Shown piece by piece: positions 12,701 to 24,890 of a stretch of 64,000 nucleotides of DNA (position 1 is the first letter of the stretch; each line of letters opens with the position of its first letter). Under the pieces are notes generated by a model. It made no database searches. It was not told the DNA's origin and was given only the letters and a program-made list of their open reading frames with translations. The stretch comes from Episyrphus balteatus (lineage: Eukaryota > Arthropoda > Insecta > Diptera > Syrphidae): assembly GCF_945859705.1 (NCBI RefSeq), contig NC_079137.1, positions 70,144,277-70,208,276 on the forward strand. The letters run 5' to 3'. Position numbers and translations under genes: made by a program.

Positions 12701-13378
12701 ATTGGTATAAACTGGTCGAACAAAAGCAAATCATTTTTTTTAGATCAAAAAAACTTTTAAAAATTAATGCTTAGAATAAATTTTTACATTTGTTATGTAA
12801 AAAAATACACAGTTATGGGCTGGTTATACCAGTCAGAAAAAAAACACGGGAATTAAAATTACTTTTCTTATATACACGAAGTGAAATTATTTTGAGAACA
12901 CTTTTGGCTATTGATATCAACATGGCCTAAAAAAAATTAACCTTGTCTTCTTTTAAAATATAAATTTGAGATGTAATCTTGACTGGTATAATCAACAATT
13001 TCTAAATATGCTAATTGAATTTTAACTAATACGCATTTTCTAATTCATATAAGTTGAAAATATTTCAGAACCCAATTTTAATATGCCTACTTTCAAACTG
13101 GTATAAACTAGTCAAATAAACTTTTTTGAAAAAAAAGTTTAAGCATTTCAAATATTAGACCAATATAATTTTTTTTTTTCATCAGATATGTATAATAACT
13201 GGAACAAAACATAAAGCCTCTTTACCTTTGGCCTAAAATCGTTAATTTATACCATTCAGTTCACGAACTCAATTTCCTGTTACAGAAGTAAAATAGTCGT
13301 CAAATTGTTATAAATAAATCATTTGTATAGCAAATGCTTCAATCAACGCGTTCTTGACTGGCATAAAAATAGTCAGAG
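12701..13378. repeat. Diverged tandem repeat block with (A)CTGGTATAAACTAGTC core
   Basis: Six related cores occur: at about 12701 (ATTGGTATAAACTGGTC), 12820 (CTGGTTATACCAGTC), 12980 (GACTGGTATAATC), 13097 (ACTGGTATAAACTAGTC), 13247 (TTTATACCATTCAG) and 13356 (GACTGGCATAAAAATAGTC). Spacings are 110-160 nt. Each core is roughly palindromic. The arms between them are AT-rich and poorly conserved, as in an old satellite-like array. Confidence 0.65.
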
Positions 13379-16300
13379 ATGTTACTCATGAACTCAAGGT
13401 CTTTGAAGGTATCGGCACTCTAGATAGTGTAAAAATATCATAATAACAGATAGTTACCGGGCAGAGTCTGTGGTATCTTTTGAAAGATCTCTAATTGTTT
13501 TTTACACTAAAATTGAGACTTCAAATAGGTTTTTATTTGAAATGAGATTTTGTTTTACTGCGTTTTACAGCTACTTGCTTCTTTATTTTACTCAACTTAA
13601 TCGCTACAAATGTCTTTGAATTTTATTCCCTTGAGCATTTTGTTCTCCTCAAAAAAAAACAAAAAACAACAATTTAAGAAAAACATATTCGTTTTCTATA
13701 AAATTTCAAAAGGTTAAAACAACATACATGGTATATGTACTTAAGATGTCCTTGTTTCTCATTGCAATGGATTGGATATATAGGATTCTACACCCACATC
13801 TTTCAAATGACCCATTTCAAATTCTCTTCTCTACTCGCAACAAACATACATTCCATCTATCATAGCTCACAGAAAGAGAAATAAAAATAGGAAGAAGAAG
13901 AAAAAACAACACGAACACGGAGGAACATTGGAACATTTTTCCTATTACAAAATGTAAATATTTGAACGAGCACATCACTGTACCGTTACATAACTTTAAA
14001 TACAAATATCCTTTCTCTTTGCATTTGCAATTTAATTTTCAACTCCCGATCCACTTCCCCATTTCTTTACTTTTCTTAGTAAAAATGAATGTGTTGTATT
14101 TTCAGTGATGTTGTGTTGGGGGAAAAGAAAACGATATTTTAATATCCTTTCTGCATATATTTGTTTTTAGTCCTTAGACTCTAACAAAAATATATAACAA
14201 CAACTATACAATATAGCAGCAGACACCAAAACCTATAAAATGGAAAGCAAATATTTCACAAAATTTCTGACACTCACAAACAAAAATTTTGTACAAAAAA
14301 CAAAAATTTTACAAGGAGACAAGACAAGCTTGGAGTTTTTTTGTTGCTTGGTATAAGAAATATAGGAAAGGTTCTTTTGGTTAAGGTGCCGCGTGGTAGC
14401 CGACGTATGGAATACCTCAAGGTGTGAAGGCATTCCAGTTTTTTTAAGTGCAAACTTGTGTCTTTACTTTAGATCGTCGATGATGATGCATCTATTTTTC
14501 TATATGCGGTAGGTACCTTTGCATATCTTCATATGTGTAACTACTTTCAGTTCTCATCCTGCATCAGGAAGGATGTTTGTTTGGAGAGTTATCCGTGTGT
14601 GTGTATTCATAACGTCTTTCTTTTTGCCAAGATAATTTATTGCTTGAATACCAAAAACTGTATTTTGATACTCTCACGTTTCTATCTCACTCAAAGCTAG
14701 AGAGATAGGTTATTCGTCCTGGAGATTGTGAATTCTTCCGTAAGGAGTTCCTCAAAAATTCCTCTTCACTTTATAGTTTCCCTAGAATACCCACGACTGA
14801 CTTGAACTCAGCAAGCATGTGAGTTTGGCCTCTTTTGTTTGTTGCATGTCAGCAATGTGTCTGCAGTTACATACCCAAGCTATATAGAGACAAATGTATT
14901 GTAGGACTTTCTTTCTCTGGGCAAAAAGTTGTAAAGTGGAAGGGGGAAGGTAGTATAAAAGGGCTCAACTTGGTAGAGACAAAGTCTGCACAATTTTTGG
15001 ATTGAGTGTGACAAATAAATAAATTTGCCAAAAAGTATCGCCTTTCACTTGCACACAAAGTGGGGAAAATTTCTCACACAAATGGTAATAAATCATTGAA
15101 TCCTGTGAAAGCTCCACCGAGTTACAAATTTACTTTTACACAAGCACACACATACTATACAGTAAAAAATATTTTTTCAAGGGAAAAATTGTTTTTTTTT
15201 GGTTACAAAAAAAAATTGGAGTAAGGGCAACTACCTTTATTTTTTTTTTTGTTTTTAGATTTCGTTTTTGAATTTTTGAGGTTGAACTAAGGTATACTGC
15301 GGTTGAGTGATTTCTTTTTGCAAAATAAATATTTCCAACAACCTGGGAAGCTAGGACTGGATTTGGTTTTTTTTTTCACTGTGAATGTGTTTGCCAAAAG
15401 TATGGGAAGGATGCAGATGAATTACACGTTTTGTGTAGGTGACACTGGATTTTCCGCTTGAATTGCTTGCGCCTTTGCCTGTTGCTTATCGGGATTTTTT
15501 TGTACCACCAGAAACAGAAAAATGTAAAAAAAAAAAATTATGTGACAAATTGTTTAATGGTAATGGCTGTTTTTTTTTGGGATAGGAAAACGTTTATAGG
15601 GAATTTAAAGATAATTTTAAGGATTTCCTAAAAATGTTTCATGTTTTTTATTTATATTTTCTTTTTGCTTTGTGACAAAAAGAGCTTTAAGGTGAAGAAA
15701 ATTTAGAAGGGTGGGGAAGATGCGGAATGCAGTCATAAAATAATTCTAAGAAAAAATGTTAAAGAGCGTAACACTAGTTGTTTAATTAGCTTAAATAGCT
15801 TCTGAAACGTCTGGGTGACTTAAAATGCCTTAAAGTTCTAGTGATATTATTCTTTGGCCATTGAGTGGTCTGTAATAACTTAAAAACAAGCCACATTGGG
15901 GTAGAAATTTAATTTTGTTCTGGGACACTATGGCGTATACGTGTTTTTTTTTTTTTTTAATAAAATGTTGCTTTGTGTATTTAAGCACTATGTTTTAATA
16001 AAAGTGGTGGATATTTTGACATAAAAAATATTTGAATTTATGGAAGCATTGAAATAAATTACAATTGAAAAGTTATTATCTCTTCAAGTAACGCTATTTT
16101 ACTTGTTCATGTTTTTTTTACAAAAAAAAAAAAATATATAAATTTGCCCCAAAATTCTTAGAGCTCTCTTTAACTTCAACACCACGAACAACATTGCTAT
16201 CAACAAACATTGCAATAAAATTTGTGAGCAATGAGCCTTTTCTACTAAGTGACTCAGAGAGATAAAAATCTGGATAACTTATCTTATGACTGAGCACGAT

Positions 16301-16674
16301 TACACTCGCTATTCCTCCTCCATTTTAAGTAGTAAAGCAATTGGGAAGGAAAAAGAAGAAAGAAAACCAAGAAAAACACAAAAAAAAATTAAGTAAAGTA
16401 CAATAAAAATGTTAAGCCATTACAAAACAATAAAATAGAACAATTACGCACGCAATACTTCAACGCTCATTTGGAAGTTACAATTCACTTTTATTACGAT
16501 TCGAGAGTACATTTACACGCAACGACGATGAATGACGACGTCAGGATATGGTGGGTAACTTTTTACCATGCTGCCAACATTCATATCGGTCGTAGTTGTA
16601 ATCGGCACTCATTCCATTTTAAAAGATGGCAACTTGATGATAGGTGGAGTCACTATATTTTTATAATATAAATC
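13379..16674. other. Intronic stretch, no gene seen
   Basis: Contains several T-runs and one copy of the recurring A-tract/ACGCCATAGTG motif (15919-15944). No convincing open frame. The small frame at 16471-16671 has balanced codons but no recognisable homology. Confidence 0.6.
15919..15954 (-). repeat. Recurring motif, copy 1: A-tract plus ACGTATACGCCATAGTGTCCC
   Basis: On the minus strand a run of A bases is followed by CACGTATACGCCATAGTGTCC. It matches the other four copies in this window (24.7, 24.9, 34.2 and 48.2 kb), with one difference in the GTGACC part. Confidence 0.7.
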
Positions 16675-17308
16675 TAGGGTGGCCAACTGTTCTTTTTAAT
16701 TTTTGAATGAAGAAAATTGAAGGTGATATTCAAAAGGGAAATATTCCGATTCCGCACATCCGAAACTAAATTGGTTACATAACTACCAACTAAATAAGTT
16801 TTTTTGTAACCAGTTTTATACTTTTATAAGATATTTAATTACCAATTTCAAAAGTGGTTTCTTTTTAACCTTCTCATAAAACCAGTTATTTTAAAGCTAG
16901 TCTTTAACTTGAGGGCTAAAATTTGTAGGAAATTAACCATAAAATTGAAAAAAAAAAATTAAACTTTGGTAACAATAAACCTAATTTAAAACCAAGGTTG
17001 TAAACCCAAAATGGAAAAAATTATGCAACATTACTAAAAATGGGTTGGTGTTGGGTTATAAAATAACCAATTTCCAGCCATTTTATAACCCCGGTAATAC
17101 CAAGTAATATTTTGACCGTTTTCATTTGGATACTGAGGTAACAAGTTGTTGTTTTGTTACTTTCAACGAAGAAGTAAAATAAAAACTCCCAAAACTTTAA
17201 ATTTTGACCAAAATATCGAAAAATAATTAAAAAAAATTCATTTAGTATGACAACATTTACGTGAAATAATTTTTATTTTTATTTAAAATATATATTATGG
17301 TCACCCTA
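16675..17308. mobile_element. Possible TIR element with TAGGGTGRCCA ends, 634 bp
   Basis: TAGGGTGGCCA (16675-16685) and TGGTCACCCTA (17298-17308) form an 11-bp terminal inverted repeat with one mismatch. The interior repeats AACCAGTTTTATAA-like and GGTTATAAA-like segments in both orientations, which is common in MITEs. It has no open frame. The target-site duplication is unclear, so the boundaries and superfamily are uncertain. Confidence 0.45.
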
Positions 17309-18599
17309 ACCATATTGAAAAAAAAGCTTATTCCTCAATCCAAATTATTTTATTTCCAATTGCTTGGAAATAATTTTTTTTTCAAATTGCAAAGAAAAAG
17401 TGCGGCAATAATGTTTGTGAGTGAAAGAGAGTTGGTGTGTTACAAGTGGCTTAAGCCAAAGTGATGATAAATGTTGAATAGTGGCAAAAAGGAGTTAGGT
17501 CCTTGACGCTATTAAACTTTCAAAAAGTTGTCTCTTTCTCTATACACATTCGATTTAACCGCACATTGCATTGCAGAAAAAAAGAAAAAAAAGTAGTAGA
17601 AGAGAAGAAGAAGTCTTATGTATAGTATACCCATCAACATACACGCTTGAACGCAGTTGGTGAAAAGTTTAATTGACTTGAAATGTTTTTACCAACTCCT
17701 TGCCAGATCCTTGTGAATATTTCTATATCCTCTACCAGACAACCGCTTTAGCTTAGAGGGAGACTATATACTATTGACACATGCATACAGGTAATGCAAC
17801 CTACCTACATCTAAACTGTCTTTCTTACACGAAACTGAACTTCAAGTGCCTGTTTTTGCTGTGCTAAAAGTCGATAGGTTATAGAAGCACCAAGCGTAGC
17901 GAGAATTATTAATGCGTTTTTTTTTTGTTTCTTCTATTTTTTTTAAGGAATCGAGAGGGTGTAGAAGGAAAAGGATTTACTATTAGTGCCACAGAAGCAA
18001 TTTAACAAATTTTATTCTTGGTAATTAGTTTAAGCAGGATATGCGTGCGGATAAATTGAAATTGTTGATTTGTTGATGAGAGAGAGAGAGAGAGAAAAAG
18101 GAATATATACAATTTTATAGTGCAATGGTTTTCTAAGGACCTTTTAATCTTTTGAATATGGATATTAAGTGCACACACGAAGACGTGATGAGACGCCCTA
18201 ACGTTTGAGTGTTTAATAAAATGTTAGCGAACAAACTTGATGAGGATTTAATTTGAAAATATTACGAGGAATTTATTTTAAGAATTTTATGGTTTTTCTA
18301 GGAAGATTTAAATTTTATTGAAGGATTGTCATAAAAGGGTTTAGCATTTAGTCTAATACCACCGAAGTAAAACTTATGCTTAACAATATAAGTCAAGAGT
18401 TTATAAAGGAATAACGATTCTATGGTTTTAGGTCACCAGCATAAATAAAACTATAGTTTTTAACATCAGACAACATCATTTACATCAAAGACTTCATTTA
18501 ACCTTGCAAATTTCTTTTTGGTTTCAAAATATTTCAGTAGCTGTAAACATTAGCCTATCGGACATTATTATTTATTTCGAAGTCAATTTCGAAAATAAA
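17309..18599. other. Intronic stretch, no gene seen
   Basis: Contains a (GA)n run at 18078-18095 and a purine-rich patch at 17578-17615. Nothing coding was recognised. Confidence 0.65.
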
Positions 18600-19100
18600 C
18601 AAATAAAATCTAACAGGTAATAGTTTCTATAAGGCTTTTGTAAGGTTTGATTTGGAAGCAATTCTGTTACAGAAGTTAAAACATCTTTAATTGCTTCTAT
18701 AAAGTTTTTAAGTAATCTAAGTGTTTAGAAGTAAGATGAAGCAAAACCTTCGAAAATACTCATTTAGCAGCTTACTGAAATTTCAAATCCCACTTGGGAA
18801 AAGCTTCTATAAAGTTTTGTTTTAGATGCAATTATGTAAAAAAAGTTATAGATTCCTTTATTGCTTCTATAAAGTACCTTTAAAGATTTTTAAGAAATTT
18901 TCTTGAAGTTTCTAATCCCTTTCATAAGGTTTTTATTAAGGAAATTTGCTTAAAGAAGTTATTACTTCGTTAACTGCTTCCATTAAAATGCTTGAAGGTG
19001 TTTCAAGAAATTTCGTACGACTTTTGTTAGGTTAGTGAGTTTATAGAACTTTGATGAAAAGACTCTTTTAATAGCTTTTTACAAACTTTATAGAGGAATT
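18600..19100 (+). repeat. Diverged repeat block of the GCTTCTATAAAGTTTT family, array 1
   Basis: Repeats of the form ACAGAAGTTAAAACATCTTT then AATTGCTTCTATAAAGTTTT occur at about 60-140-nt spacing, for example around 18680-18710, 18805 and 18860. Orientation is plus, the same as arrays 2 and 3 at 32.2 and 57.6 kb. Copies are strongly diverged. Confidence 0.65.
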
Positions 19101-21631
19101 TATCCTGTCTAAATAGAAACAAATTTTCGATGTCAAAATACATCATTATAATCGCAATATAGTAAATAATGTTATTGATGTGCAAATCTTATCTGATTTT
19201 AATAAAACTTGGTGTAGGCAGAAATATTGATTTGAGAAAGGATATAAGCTTTTTTTTTGCTTTAACAAAGTTGCTATTGTAAAAGGCATAAAGTGTGCTC
19301 AACCTCTGGCTAACAACAAAACCGTCCGAATTCTTTCCTAAGCCTCTGTTTTACATATCCTTGTCTGGCCATTTTCTTAACTTGATATTGTAACTTTTAA
19401 CTAAAAAATAAAACTATTTTCTTTGTAACCAATTTAACTAAAAAATAATCACAAAAGAAACCTTTTTGGCAGAAGAAACAAAATTGAAATCAAATTTCAA
19501 AAATTTAATTTTGTAAGTCATTCAGTTTGTGTGGGCGTTTTTGTTTTCTTCTTACTTTTGTAACTTAAAAAAGAACTTCTCTCTCGTTAAGTCTGTACTA
19601 TGTCTACTTTTTAAGTTCTTCTTTTATAAAACCTACAAAAAAAAAAAAAAAAATAAGATAAACCTCTCTCTCCACCACAAAAGGAAGAAGAAGGAAATAT
19701 TTTTGTGCGCTATGGCCTGGTGGTTTAATGATTTCCTCTCTTTTTCTTTGTCGTTTTTGTTTCATTTAGTAATAAAATTATCATCATTATTATCATTATC
19801 CTTGAAGACGAGAAGAAGCCTCTCTATATGCACACTATAACCACTTTACTATAAGCTCGTGTGTCTGTCTGTCTGTCATTTCGGTCGTATCGTCACATTT
19901 TGTGATGACTTTTGACTAAAAAAGGTACCTATACAAAAAAGAAATATGTCTATCTGTCTGTATGTCTGTCTGTCATTTACTGACTGGTTTAAATGAAATG
20001 TGTATATGTTTGTAACATAAACCACTTGGAAAAGATTCACTTGAAATCAAAACCCAAGTTACAAACGAAGACGTATACAAAATGATCTCTATGAGTTTCT
20101 CAAACCTCTCTTCTCTCTTTGCCTCAGCTTTCAATAAAATCAACCATAAGAATAAGAACCTACTTCAAAATCTTTCACTATGCTCTCTACAGTAGTAGTT
20201 GTTGTTGTTTTTGTTACTAAGGACAACGTCGAGGACGATGATAATATCTTAGATACCGCTTTCTACTTACTCCTGAAAGATTTCTTATTTTTTTTTTGTG
20301 TCTGTTTGTAGCCCCCGTAGTCGTCGTCAGTCGTTGAAATGAGAGGACAGCACGGAGCGGAAGCAGGCAATGGAAAATTAAAAGCTTTTTGCGTTTATTT
20401 CGTAACATTCTTCAGTTTTTTTTTTTTTTGCTGCCTTTAACAAAAAGATACACGAAAGACGCACCAAAAAATAGAGCAACAACAATATAACTACCTTCCC
20501 ACCATCTACTTATACAACGTTTATTTTAGAGTGGATAGAGAATTGGGGGCCCCGGTAACCGGGTACTTGGCCATGTTTTTGTTCCAACTTAATGAATAAT
20601 AAAATGTAAGAGACTCCACTTTTGAAAGAGGGCGTTATAAATTGGAAGGTAGAGAGTTTGTTGGTAGTCTTCTTCTTCAACGAACGAAGGCCATGTCAGT
20701 GATGTTATAAAATAGTCCTTTGAGCTTAAACATTTTGGCTAGTAATATGACATCCCTGTGATATTCTTCGTTGGTAGGTAGGTATAATATTCATTTTAAA
20801 GTTTAATGATGTCGTCGTCTACATTTTTGAAGAGGGCTAAAGCTATACTTTGTGTGGCCCAACTTCTACCCTCCTTCCTTTTACCAATTTTATGTTAAGG
20901 GTAATCTATATTTTCTTTTCTTTTAGCTTTTTACTTACGATTTTTATGGATTTTTTTTGTCGTTTCTTATTTTTATAAAATATATTTTTTTTTGTCGATG
21001 GTATTGTATTTCCATTAAAGAGTAACTTTATTTTTTTTTTTTGAAAGATATATTTAATGTCCTTATTTTTTTTTTGTTCTCTAGAAAACGCGAAGGATGT
21101 AATAAATTTATAAAAAAAAACAGGAAAGGTCAAGAGTGAGGAGTATGGATGCTGTTTTCTTTTTTTTTTCTCCTGTTCTAGTATAAAAAGTCTATAATTG
21201 AATAAATTCATGGCATCAGAGGCATCACTTTGTTGTAACTTGATTGGGATTATTATTTTCACATAAAAAGGCTTTTAGATTCTCGATATTATTCTTGTTC
21301 TTTCTTATATTCTTATTTTTTTTTTCTGTTGTCCATAAGGATTTTTTTTTTATTTTTTTGTTGGAAAATATATAAAAAAGGCGCATAAATTAAATAGCAT
21401 GTTAGACAAAAGTGGCTTATAGTATTTATAAAGGGGATGTTGATTGATGTTTTTTTATGCTATTTTGTTGAAGTAAACAATAATAACATTTTAATGTTAA
21501 TCTTTAAGGGAAAACATAAATTTATAAGATTATGGGCAAAAGGTATCCTACGCTCTTGAATGACGTAACAAAAAATATGGATATGAATAAAATATTTTAA
21601 AAGGCCAGAAATCATCATAGATAAGGTAGGT
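19101..21631. other. Intronic stretch with microsatellites, no gene seen
   Basis: Contains (TGTC)n runs at 19861-19877 and 19948-19975 and several T-runs. The open frames at 19.5-19.8 and 20.9-21.3 kb are translations of A/T tracts. Confidence 0.65.
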
Positions 21632-22107
21632 GAGGGTAATATGGCCTATCGGATAACAAAGCATTAATTCTAGAAATGCAATTCAAAATAATCGCAACAG
21701 CATGTAGAATTACTAAATTTAAATCTTGAAAAAAAAAAATACAGTGTTGAAAAATCAATTTATTCAGATTTTGATTATTACAAATTATGTCGGCGGTTAA
21801 TAAGGCCCACGGCATTTTAATATGAAAAGGCATTAACTACCAGCACAAAGCCAGAATTTGAACTATAAAGACCCAGTTGAATTGATTCTGTACAGAATTT
21901 CAATTAATAGGCCTTATTACCCTACAGTAGTATATTTGGGCCTACCTCAATTTTTTTTCTAAATATTTGGTTTCTGGTAAAAGTTTTTATTTATTGTTTG
22001 TTTTTGCTTGCAGACACTCTACAAAATTGATTAAAAATAAAATGTATTCATTGAAATGAAGAGTTTTTTTTTTATTTCAAAGCTCTCTTAGCTAGGCCTT
22101 ATTACCC
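21632..22107. repeat. Four dispersed copies of AGGCCTTATTACCC or its complement
   Basis: GAGGGTAATATGGCC at 21632, TAATAAGGCCCA at 21799, TAGGCCTTATTACCC at 21908 and again at 22093. The first two are in opposite orientation to the last two. The last two copies are identical over 15 nt. This suggests an eroded repeat or a binding-site cluster. Confidence 0.6.
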
Positions 22108-22299
22108 GCAACTATCTTATTGTTCTTTACAAGAATTATATAAAATCTACTACTTTTTTAAAATTGATTATGATTTCAACAGTTTAGCTATTCCCTTACT
22201 TTCTCAATACCGTCAAACTATTCTTAAGTTAAAACTGGTTTAATACTAAACTGAATTTAACAAAAGTTTTATTCAATAAATTCTTCTTTAAACGAAATC

Positions 22300-22680
22300 A
22301 TTCTCTTAATTAATTCCATTAGAGATGTCAATTAGGGAATTTTATTCTATTACCTAACATCGCACTATCCACCAACGCCAATAACGTTTATCTAATTCTC
22401 CTTTGAAAACTTTTGCTCTAATTAAAGATAATATACAAAATTTAGGTCAAAAACTTGCCTTGCTTCGGCTATAATAATACAAAGCCAACCAACCAACCAA
22501 CGGCAACGGCTTGTCACATTAATCCTTTTCTCTAATTGCCAATGGGGCAATACATCTAATACCCTTGTATTCCAATTACAAATCTAATTATCCTGCGTGC
22601 ATATCCTTAATGCAAGAGTTGACCAACTGAACTAACCAAACCACTCAACAGCTGTTTCTAGAAATTAATTGCTTACGTTT
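22300..22680. promoter_or_regulatory. Cluster of TAATT-type sites, possible enhancer (tentative)
   Basis: TAATT or AATTA cores recur densely here (for example CTTAATTAATTCC, GTCAATTAGGG, CTCTAATTAAAG, CTCTAATTGCC, TCTAATTATCC, AAATTAATTGC), mixed with non-repetitive sequence of moderate GC and an AACC run at 22486-22500. The homopolymers common elsewhere are fewer. TAATT is the core recognised by homeodomain proteins. In AT-rich DNA such clusters also arise by chance. Confidence 0.25.
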
Positions 22681-24706
22681 TGCTGCTGCTCTCTAAAATC
22701 AAAGTTTATAAATAGAAAGAGAAAGAGATAGAATAGAAAATATATACATATATACAAGGTCCTTTCTAGAGAGTGATGTGTGATGCAAGTTATAAGCATT
22801 GTTTGCATATTATTCTCAAACTATATAAAGAGAAAAAGCAAGCCTTTTAAGGACATACATATATTTGTTGTGTCCTATTTTTGTAACTTTTAATGAGTTT
22901 GTAAATAGAAATATATATTTTTTTTCTTGTTGTTGTTGTAAGTGAATTGCTCAGAAAATTCTTTCTGTTAACTAAACAAAACGATGGAGGGAAATGTCTC
23001 AATAATTAATTGCAGACATCAGATAAAAACGCCATCAATTTGTCTAGCTGCCTTCAAGTGCACAAGCGACCACCACTCGAAGAACTTATAACAAAGCCAC
23101 TAGAATGGTTTTGCTTTAGGAGAAGCTTCTGAAGGCTCCTATAGTTCCATAACACCACAAAAGCCACCATACTCTGCTCTTGAAAGTCCTTTCTCGGGAA
23201 AAGCGTTTTTCTGTTCGACAGAAATAACTATTAATACACACTTCGTCGGTTATCCTTTCTGTTTTGTTTGTTTATTACTGTTTTGCAAACAAAATATAAC
23301 AGAAAAAAAGCAACAAGAGTGTATACAACAATTATATCCTTTCGACGACTACCAACCAAATGGATAACCGACAAGGACGACGGACGTCACAGGCTGTGTT
23401 TTGTGTTGCGGGTGGTAGAGCAGAGTTGTAGGTGTAGTTTATTGATTCTTTTTCTAAGGACACGACAGGGATTTCTTTCTTTTTTTTGTTTAAATTTTAT
23501 TTTTCACAATTTTTTTTTGTTTGCATTCTCTTTTTTCTCTTGATAATTATACAACGAGTTTCAATGGTCAGCAATTATTTATTCTTTATCCTGCCTGCAG
23601 CTAAATGTGTGTGTGTGCAAGTAACAATCAGGGTGTTGCACAAGGAGGATAGGTCAATGTATTTATATCCCTTCGTTTTAATTATTATAATTTCTTTCTT
23701 TATTTTTGGTTCAAACAGAAAAAAGAGGTGTATATACTATTTTTCTATTCTGCACGATTTTGTTTTGTATTTTTTTTAGTTTTAATTTAATAACGTTAAC
23801 TCAAAGTGTTAATTAAAAATTCAAACCAACAAACAACAAAGTGTTTTGTTGTGTGTGTGTATCAGAACTCCAGAAGCGGATGAGAAAACAGGATGAACTG
23901 AACTGAACACAAAACATTGTACATCTTCAACGTTACATATACATATACTCAACTCGTACATATCCTCGTTTAAAAAAAGCAAAGAGCGGAAAAAATTACT
24001 GTTTAAGAAAGTAAAATCCTTCAGCGAGGCTTATGTAGGATATAGAGAGTATACCGAGTACATCCTTGTTTTGGTTGTTTTTATTTTTTTTGGTTCTGTT
24101 TTTTTTTTTTTTTTTTGATTTTTTTGTTCATGTGTTCGTTTGTTATCCTTTCAACCTTCATGTAGTGCCTTCGAGTGTATCTCTGGTTTCTGTTGCTTGT
24201 AATTGAAAGCGAAGCAAGTTAGTGTACCTCTTCTTCCTATATATCTAGTGGTTCTAACTGTTATAGGGTGGATATAGACAAAAAAAACAACAGCAGAAAG
24301 AAAAAAAAAAGGATTAAAGTTGCTTTTGTGTAGTTGCGATATAATAAATGTTTGCGTGCATGGCAGGATAAGAAAACACACCACGGGCTTAGGCATCCGT
24401 TAAAAGGCAAAACAATTGTCTGATTAAAAAACGAAGAACAAAAAAAATAAGAATAAACGAGAAGAAAAAGAAAGAAGAGTCATGCATTGGAATGAACTGA
24501 ACAAAAAAATTGCACTTAATTTTAAAGAGTGTTTGTTTTAAGGTGAAACTTTTCGTCTAAATATGAAGTAACACAATTTGTTTTAAATGGAACAATAGTT
24601 TTTAAATATTTAATAATTAAAGGCAATATTTTAAACACTCAACTCTTTCCGAGTGTTGCAGAAGATCTACCGAGAAATTTAATTTTATAGGTATTTAAGA
24701 TTTTTT

Positions 24707-24741
24707 CAGTGCAAAAAATTACACATACACCATAGTGACCC
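24707..24741 (+). repeat. Recurring motif, copy 2: A-tract plus TTACACATACACCATAGTGACC
   Basis: The sequence TTTTTTCAGTGCAAAAAATT is followed by ACACATACACCATAGTGACCC. It shares the TTTCAGT lead-in with copy 3, only 150 nt away. Confidence 0.75.
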
Positions 24742-24848
24742 TCAAATTAAAAGCATAAAATACTCGAAATGTCCAGTTTTATACTTAAATGGTAAGATAT
24801 GGTTAAAGAATCCGCTCAAGAGCAGAATACTTTCCATTAACCTCTTTG

Positions 24849-24890
24849 ATTTTCAGTAAAAAAAAATAATACGCATACGCCATAGTGACC
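24849..24890 (+). repeat. Recurring motif, copy 3: A-tract plus ATACGCATACGCCATAGTGACC
   Basis: A TTTTCAGT lead-in, a nine-A run and then ATACGCATACGCCATAGTGACC. It has the same orientation as copy 2, about 150 nt downstream, so the two may be tandem units of one old repeat. Confidence 0.75.
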
